Of a stretch of DNA of 10,170 bases, positions 7,209 to 10,170 are shown piece by piece (position 1 is the stretch's first letter; every line of letters starts with the position of its first letter). The stretch covers positions 1 to 10,170 of the forward strand of contig LSSL01007147.1 in assembly GCA_001953115.1 (NCBI GenBank), in the 5' to 3' direction. The translations under genes were made by a program, and so were the position numbers. The notes under the pieces were generated by a model. It made no database searches. It saw only the letters and a list, made by a program, of their open reading frames with translations, and was not told where the DNA came from. Source of the DNA: Smittium mucronatum. Taxonomy: Eukaryota > Kickxellomycota > Harpellomycetes > Harpellales > Legeriomycetaceae.

Positions 7209-10170
7209 TTATTAGATTTCTGAATAGTAGTAAATAAAAATACATGCAGTTTTTTCTGGTGATATTGAATTTTCATTGATTGGAAATAATTTATAATCAA
7301 CGTTCAAAGTATTTTAATAACTTGATTATGTAAACAAGAAAAATGATTATACGTCAATTAATCATTTGTGATTGATAAAATATGCTATTTTGTATCATTT
7401 ATGCATATAATTTACGCAATATTGAATTATATAAGTGAAGATACATGATTTTCTAAAAAGCGGTAGTTGTATTTGGCAATTTTATTATTTTGGATAGTCT
7501 GCACAATTTATATTTTTAAATGACAATAATGAAATGTAAGTCTTATTTACTATTTGCCAAGTTTTTCCTATATTTTTTTTTGTAGAAAATCATTTTTCTA
7601 TATCAATAGCTCGGTTTCAAAAAAACGTGCGTAAATAAAAGGATATTGTTATATTTCCTAAAAAATATCGAAAATTAGTTATCATAACTCTAACCAAATA
7701 TTATTGCTCGATGTATTAATAGCGATTTTTTATGTAATTGAGTTCAAAATAGTAGATTGAAAGGGCCTTATAATTGATCAGATTAATGAGGCTCAATTTG
7801 TAATAATTTTTGTTATTCGGTATTTTTTTTAATTGATCACATCTAAATATTTTTGTGGTATTTTTTTAAAATGTGTGATTCGTTGTAACTTTGTAAAAGT
7901 TGAAATAATAGATGGGACACTGTAAAAATTTTTTTTTTTACGAATATTTCTTTTTCTGAAATAAAAACGTGCAGAAATTTTAGCGATTATTGGCCAAAAA
8001 TAAAAACACGCCAATTAGTCATATTACATTATAAAATGTTTAGTGGACAATTATTATTATTGTAATTTAACGTACTAAAAGATCTTATGGAAACCAACCT
8101 GGCCGCTCTTTATTATTATTCAATGCAAATGAAACGAGGCTTTTAGGGACTATCTATGAATAGGTGGCTCGATTGTTATTTTATTCATATTATATTAGTT
8201 TTTAACAATCTTTACGTATATATTATCAAATCACGGTTATTATAATATAGCATTGATTGGATAATCTCAAGATCAGAGATATAAGATAATACCTAATAGA
8301 TAAGATTAGATTTCATCAACTGATAAAGAACGCACTTACACGAGAAATAGTTATTTGAAATGTAAAAAAAAGATAGTATAAAAAGAAAGAAACAAGCAAT
8401 TGTGAGGCTGGGATCATAATGATTCCAGTTTGTATTTCTCCTAAATTAACAAGATTATATGGCTATTAAAAAGAGGTTTATATGAGTTTCTTATTGATTT
8501 TCATTATATTATTATAATTAATAATATGTTATGCGATCATACTTACACCAATTTTCGTGAATTCAAATCTCAAAACCATTCATTAGTGCAATAGTTTTCA
8601 CTTAAGCAGTCTTCAAAGTCGACGAGATAATGATGTGCAATTCTATAAAGATGAAATCAAAGCTAAATATAAAGAATGTATAAGATATTTTTTTGCACAA
8701 TATCACCACACGAGGAATCGACCCATCTCTAATATCCAATAAATGGCAGCTTTTAGGTCTTTCGCAGAATTGCTAGAAAAATTGAAACCAAACTACATCT
8801 TATAATCGCCTATCTAGATCGACAGGTTCTATTTGAGTAAGTGGTTTAGAGATTTTTGTTATTTCGTTTTAATAAGCTCAATCAAAACTTTTAATTGAAT
8901 GCTCAAAAATTCTAAATTTTTAAGTCACTCTCCTAACGCCCTTCAATAAATATTATAAAAATTATAATTCACTCGGTTCTGAAGCTCCACGACTTTAGTT
9001 TTTTTAGTCCCTGTTATCTTTTCTAGTAGTTGTCTAGTATTATCAGTCATCCGATATTTCACAGGCTATGAAAATCGAAACACTGTACTTTTAATCCTTT
9101 AATTGGCAATTTTTGGTTTGGGGAATATTTTTTCGGAAGCTCATTAAATTTAGTGGTATGTAATTTAAGTTAAATTTTTTTAAGATGTTTTTTGGAATAA
9201 AGTCTTGATAAAATTGGTTACCAAAATTTTAATACCTTAATAGGTGCTCGTGTGTTTAAAATTTACTATTTTGGTTGATGAAGTAGAAATATCCTGATTC
9301 GGAGCTGTCCCATCCCAACTCACCTGTCCTTCATAATCTTTTGTATCACTGGTGATTTATTAACGCAGAATCTGTTAATTGATAGTGAGCAGACATTCAA
9401 TATCAAATTAAATGGCCGCAGATGATCGTTTTTTTATTAAAAATTTTCGTATTGTTTCGCTCTATAAACCTATTAAACTAATCTAGTTTCAAATTTATTG
9501 TCTCATGATTGGGAATATTAACATCGAATTTTTTATATATTTTAAAAAACGCATTTAGGTAATCAATTACTTTGCCTTACGAGAGTTGTTGCTCTCCATT
9601 TTTTCTCCATGTGCCAGATTTATTTGCGATCAATCCATTTCCTTTTATTTTGCTATTTAATCGTGTAACAAAAAAAAAATTCCGCGCAAATTGTCAAGAT
9701 CTTTTTTTTCCATATATATATAATTGAGATTTATCCAATGATATTCAAATAATTTCAGTGTGCTTTATTATCGTGTTATTATTGGAGGGAATTTTATAAG
9801 TAGTTTAGTGCCTATAAATTTAAAGATGTAAAATTTCCGATAATTTTTTCTAAGCCTTGAAGCTTCCTAGATAATCTTGATTTGATAGTATTAGATTATC
9901 AAAAAAAATCAGTACTATTTTTGTTGAGCGGTTAAGATTATTGATTGATAGAGAGAATTGTATTAAGTTATTTATCGATTTTTTCAAAAAATAATTCATA
10001 TCTAGTTAAGATTTTTGACTTTTTTATCTCATGGTTGTTGACAGTCATAATAAAAAAATTTCAAATGTATAAATTTATTTCAAAATTTTACATATAAATA
10101 AACCAATATCATCATTCAAGCTGTTTCATTATAATCTTGGATAACATTCTCCGTTGTCTCTTAATTACTT
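7209..10170. other. Gene-free stretch to the window end
   Basis: No gene is supported. Contents: a 61-codon minus-strand frame at 7829-8014 judged to be chance; a short TA tract near 9713-9722; a 21-base imperfect palindrome at 8408-8428; the small hairpin GAGAG/CTCTC at 9581-9596; and less A+T-rich patches at 8090-8170, 8700-8830 and 9301-9360 (27 of 60 bases G or C in the last). Short ATG-started peptides of about 20 codons occur at 8087-8146 and 8743-8805 on the plus strand, with no support as genes. Confidence 0.6.
8408..8428. repeat. Imperfect 21-base palindrome
   Basis: CTGGGATCATAATGATTCCAG pairs with itself except at one symmetric G/T position and the central base. If transcribed, the G-U pair would be tolerated and a short hairpin could form. 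It has no downstream T run, and its significance is unclear. Confidence 0.6.

Noticed and set aside
7829..8014. Minus-strand open frame of 61 codons
   Set aside because: Length is within chance expectation. The residues (K, R, F, I, Y) follow from poly-A and poly-T tracts, including an encoded lysine run from the T tract near 7930.
8087..8146. Nineteen-residue plus-strand peptide starting METNLAAL
   Set aside because: Too short and isolated; no supporting signal or recognisable family.
8700..8737. Minus-strand AGAGATGGGTCGATTCC resembling a hAT-type transposon end
   Set aside because: No partner inverted copy was found elsewhere in the window and no 8-bp target duplication could be seen; the nearest resemblance (7910-7920) covers only a few bases.
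8605..8772. Minus-strand frame of 56 codons without ATG
   Set aside because: No methionine and a mostly hydrophobic A+T-driven composition after the first 25 residues; several frames of this length are expected by chance.
8743..8805. Twenty-residue plus-strand peptide starting MAAFRSFAELLEKL
   Set aside because: It reads like protein, but it is very short, lacks any context such as a neighbouring exon, and matches no family I know.
1..10170. CRISPR array, bacterial operon or phage region
   Set aside because: No regularly spaced repeats, no packed genes, no ribosome-binding sites before long frames; the composition and microsatellites indicate eukaryotic non-coding DNA.

Overview
The window is very A+T-rich (about four-fifths A+T by eye) and holds no gene I can support. 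Long homopolymer A and T runs, TA and TAA microsatellites, dense stops in all six frames and two candidate non-autonomous DNA transposons point to eukaryotic intergenic or intronic DNA. A TTAA-flanked piggyBac-like element and a TA-flanked foldback element suggest an A+T-rich invertebrate animal, perhaps an arthropod. That is inference: no conserved gene fixes the taxon, and other A+T-rich eukaryotes (protists, anaerobic fungi) are not excluded.

Layout. Positions 1-3345 are the most A+T-rich part: simple repeats and low-complexity DNA with no recognisable gene. Positions 3346-4045 form a candidate 700-bp miniature piggyBac-like element with imperfect inverted ends of about 20 bp, each ending in TTAA. 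Just after it, at 4241-4280, sits an isolated C-rich block (28 of 40 bases G or C) that clashes with its surroundings. Positions 4281-6446 are low-complexity DNA with a slightly G+C-richer patch near 5191-5260 and one short frame (4905-4997) that faintly resembles a transposase helix-turn-helix. Positions 6447-6778 hold overlapping inverted repeats: a foldback hairpin (6447-6540) and a candidate 258-bp TA-flanked MITE (6520-6777) that share one arm. From 6778 to the end there are only short open frames without recognisable family membership, small hairpins and a few less A+T-rich patches.

No operon, tRNA, rRNA, CRISPR array, promoter or terminator can be supported. The two longest ATG-initiated frames (71 and 61 codons, minus strand) have the length and the F/I/L/K/Y-rich make-up expected by chance in this composition. 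The best-supported content is the mobile-element footprint, not a gene system.
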